Part shown: in pieces, positions 5,827-6,527 of the stretch | Position numbering within the stretch: the stretch's first letter is position 1 | Layout: the number at the start of each line of letters is the position of its first letter | Assembly (NCBI GenBank): GCA_002315995.1 | Contig: DCHN01000075.1 | Span: 714 to 7,240 of the forward strand | Source: Bacteroidales bacterium UBA1751 | Lineage (GTDB): Bacteria; Bacteroidota; Bacteroidia; Bacteroidales; UBA932 | Direction of reading: 5' to 3' | DNA length: 6,527 nucleotides | Position numbers and translations under genes: made by a program | The notes under the pieces: generated by a model | Database searches by the model: none | What the model saw: only the letters and a program-made list of their open reading frames with translations | What the model was told of the DNA's origin: nothing

Positions 5827-5861
5827 TATATTTGCACGCTTTTTGAATGGTTCATAGAACT
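5794..5861. repeat. Second inverted repeat bracketing the M16 promoter
   Basis: AGTTCTATG (5794-5802) and CATAGAACT (5853-5861) are perfect 9-bp inverted copies 50 bases apart. The left arm ends one base before the -33 element and the right arm lies just past the expected transcription start, so the repeat encloses the whole promoter. It shares base 5794 with the inverted repeat at 5784-5826, and its left arm otherwise lies inside that repeat's spacer. Confidence 0.5.
5804..5834 (+). promoter_or_regulatory. Bacteroidota-type promoter of the M16 peptidase gene
   Basis: TATATTTG (5827-5834) is a perfect TAnnTTTG -7 box, and ATTG (5804-5807) lies 19 bases upstream. The spacing and both boxes are the same as in the NfeD promoter. 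Initiation near 5840 gives a leader of about 80 bases, far longer than those of the other two genes. The leader includes a 7-bp A/T inverted repeat, TTAAAAA (5891-5897) with TTTTTAA (5905-5911), shortly before the start codon. Confidence 0.75.
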
Positions 5862-5922
5862 GGAGTTTCTGTTATTTCGAGCTTATTGATTTAAAAAAGA
5901 GATATTTTTAACACTATATAAA

Positions 5923-6527
5923 ATGAAAAAGTTATTAAGCATTATCGTATTGGTTTCAGTACTGGTTGTAAATGCCAGTGCACAGCTGCTTAACCCGCAG
6001 GCCCCAATACCAAACGATCCATCGGTAGTTACCGGCAAACTTGACAATGGTCTTACCTATTACATCAAACACAACGAGAAACCAGCCCAGAGAGCTGACT
6101 TCTATATTGTATCCAATGTTGGAGCAATTCAGCAGGACAGCACACAGGGCGGTTTGGCTCACTTCCTCGAGCACATGTGCTTCAACGGACTCAAGGATTT
6201 CCCAGACAAGGCTTTGTTCACCTATCTGGAAGGTATAGGTGCAAAGTTCGGTGCCAACATAAATGCAGGTACAGGTATTGACAGGACATCATATATGCTC
6301 AACAATATTCCTGTAACCAGAACAGGCATTGTTGACTCATGCCTTCTCATTCTTCAGAACTACGGCGCATACGTAACCAATGATCCTAAGGACATTGACG
6401 ACGAGCGCGGAGTTATTGTTGAGGAGAAGAGAACCAGAAACGTAGCCGGATGGAGAGCTGCAGAGTTCCAGTTCAGCAAGATGTATCAAGGTAGCAAGTA
6501 TGCAAATTCACTCTCTGAACTTATTGG
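5923..6527 (+). CDS. Secreted M16-family zinc peptidase (3' end outside the window)
   Basis: The first 201 codons of an M16 (pitrilysin/insulinase-type) metallopeptidase; the frame is still open at the right edge. A signal peptide spans 1-20 (MKK, hydrophobic core, NASA), so it acts in the periplasm or outside the cell. The mature part opens with DPSVVTGKLDNGLTYYIKHNEKP, usual for bacterial PqqL-like M16 proteins. It contains the inverted zinc motif H80-F-L-E83-H84, with H80 and H84 as ligands and E83 as the catalytic base. ERGVIVEEKR supplies the E161-x6-E168 pair, of which E168 should be the third ligand. GANINAGTGIDRTSYML (110-126) is the conserved substrate-strand region. The active half is intact. 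Full-length Bacteroidota members are about 900 residues with inactive repeats downstream; that part cannot be seen. The start follows a leader from the promoter at 5804-5834. Confidence 0.92.
   Translation, partial: MKKLLSIIVLVSVLVVNASAQLLNPQAPIPNDPSVVTGKLDNGLTYYIKHNEKPAQRADFYIVSNVGAIQQDSTQGGLAHFLEHMCFNGLKDFPDKALFTYLEGIGAKFGANINAGTGIDRTSYMLNNIPVTRTGIVDSCLLILQNYGAYVTNDPKDIDDERGVIVEEKRTRNVAGWRAAEFQFSKMYQGSKYANSLSELI

Overview
The window looks like chromosomal DNA from a member of the Bacteroidota, probably the order Bacteroidales. Three kinds of evidence agree. Three genes have an exact or near-exact Bacteroidota promoter (a TAnnTTTG -7 box with an NTTG/TCTG -33 element 18-19 bases upstream). 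Start codons lack Shine-Dalgarno sequences and sit in A/T-rich leaders. The protein families (a DUF4251 lipoprotein, a PAP2 phosphatase fused to a beta-barrel, a membrane-anchored HU/CCDC81-like protein and a Bacteroidota-style secreted M16 peptidase) are typical of the phylum. I cannot name a genus. I see no mobile element, tRNA, rRNA or CRISPR array.

Layout. Bases 3-641 (+) encode a probably 5'-truncated HU/CCDC81-like protein with a His-rich tandem repeat and one membrane helix. It converges on a DUF4251 lipoprotein gene (768-1319, -), with terminator-like hairpins between them. The lipoprotein gene diverges from a 547-residue secreted PAP2 phosphatase (1412-3055, +); the 92-base gap holds two back-to-back promoters whose -33 elements abut. 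The phosphatase gene ends at a textbook intrinsic terminator (3149-3185). A new promoter then drives an NfeD-like membrane protein (3260-3958) and a flotillin (4077-5510), a well-known membrane-microdomain pair, followed after 56 bases by a small YozG-type XRE regulator (5567-5785). A last promoter, embedded in inverted repeats, drives a secreted M16 zinc peptidase (from 5923) that runs off the right edge.

How the genes relate. The one clear functional module is NfeD plus flotillin: the flotillin oligomerises at the membrane through its SPFH domain and coiled coil, and the OB-fold NfeD protein is its usual partner. The XRE gene may be co-transcribed with them, as no separate promoter is visible. 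The other genes share a cell-envelope theme (lipoprotein, lipid or isoprenoid phosphatase, periplasmic peptidase) but no evident pathway. Nothing here is convincingly a new system. The most interesting points are the nested inverted repeats around the M16 promoter next to the XRE gene, the PAP2/outer-membrane-barrel fusion, two terminator hairpins with nearly identical stems, and the His-rich repeat.
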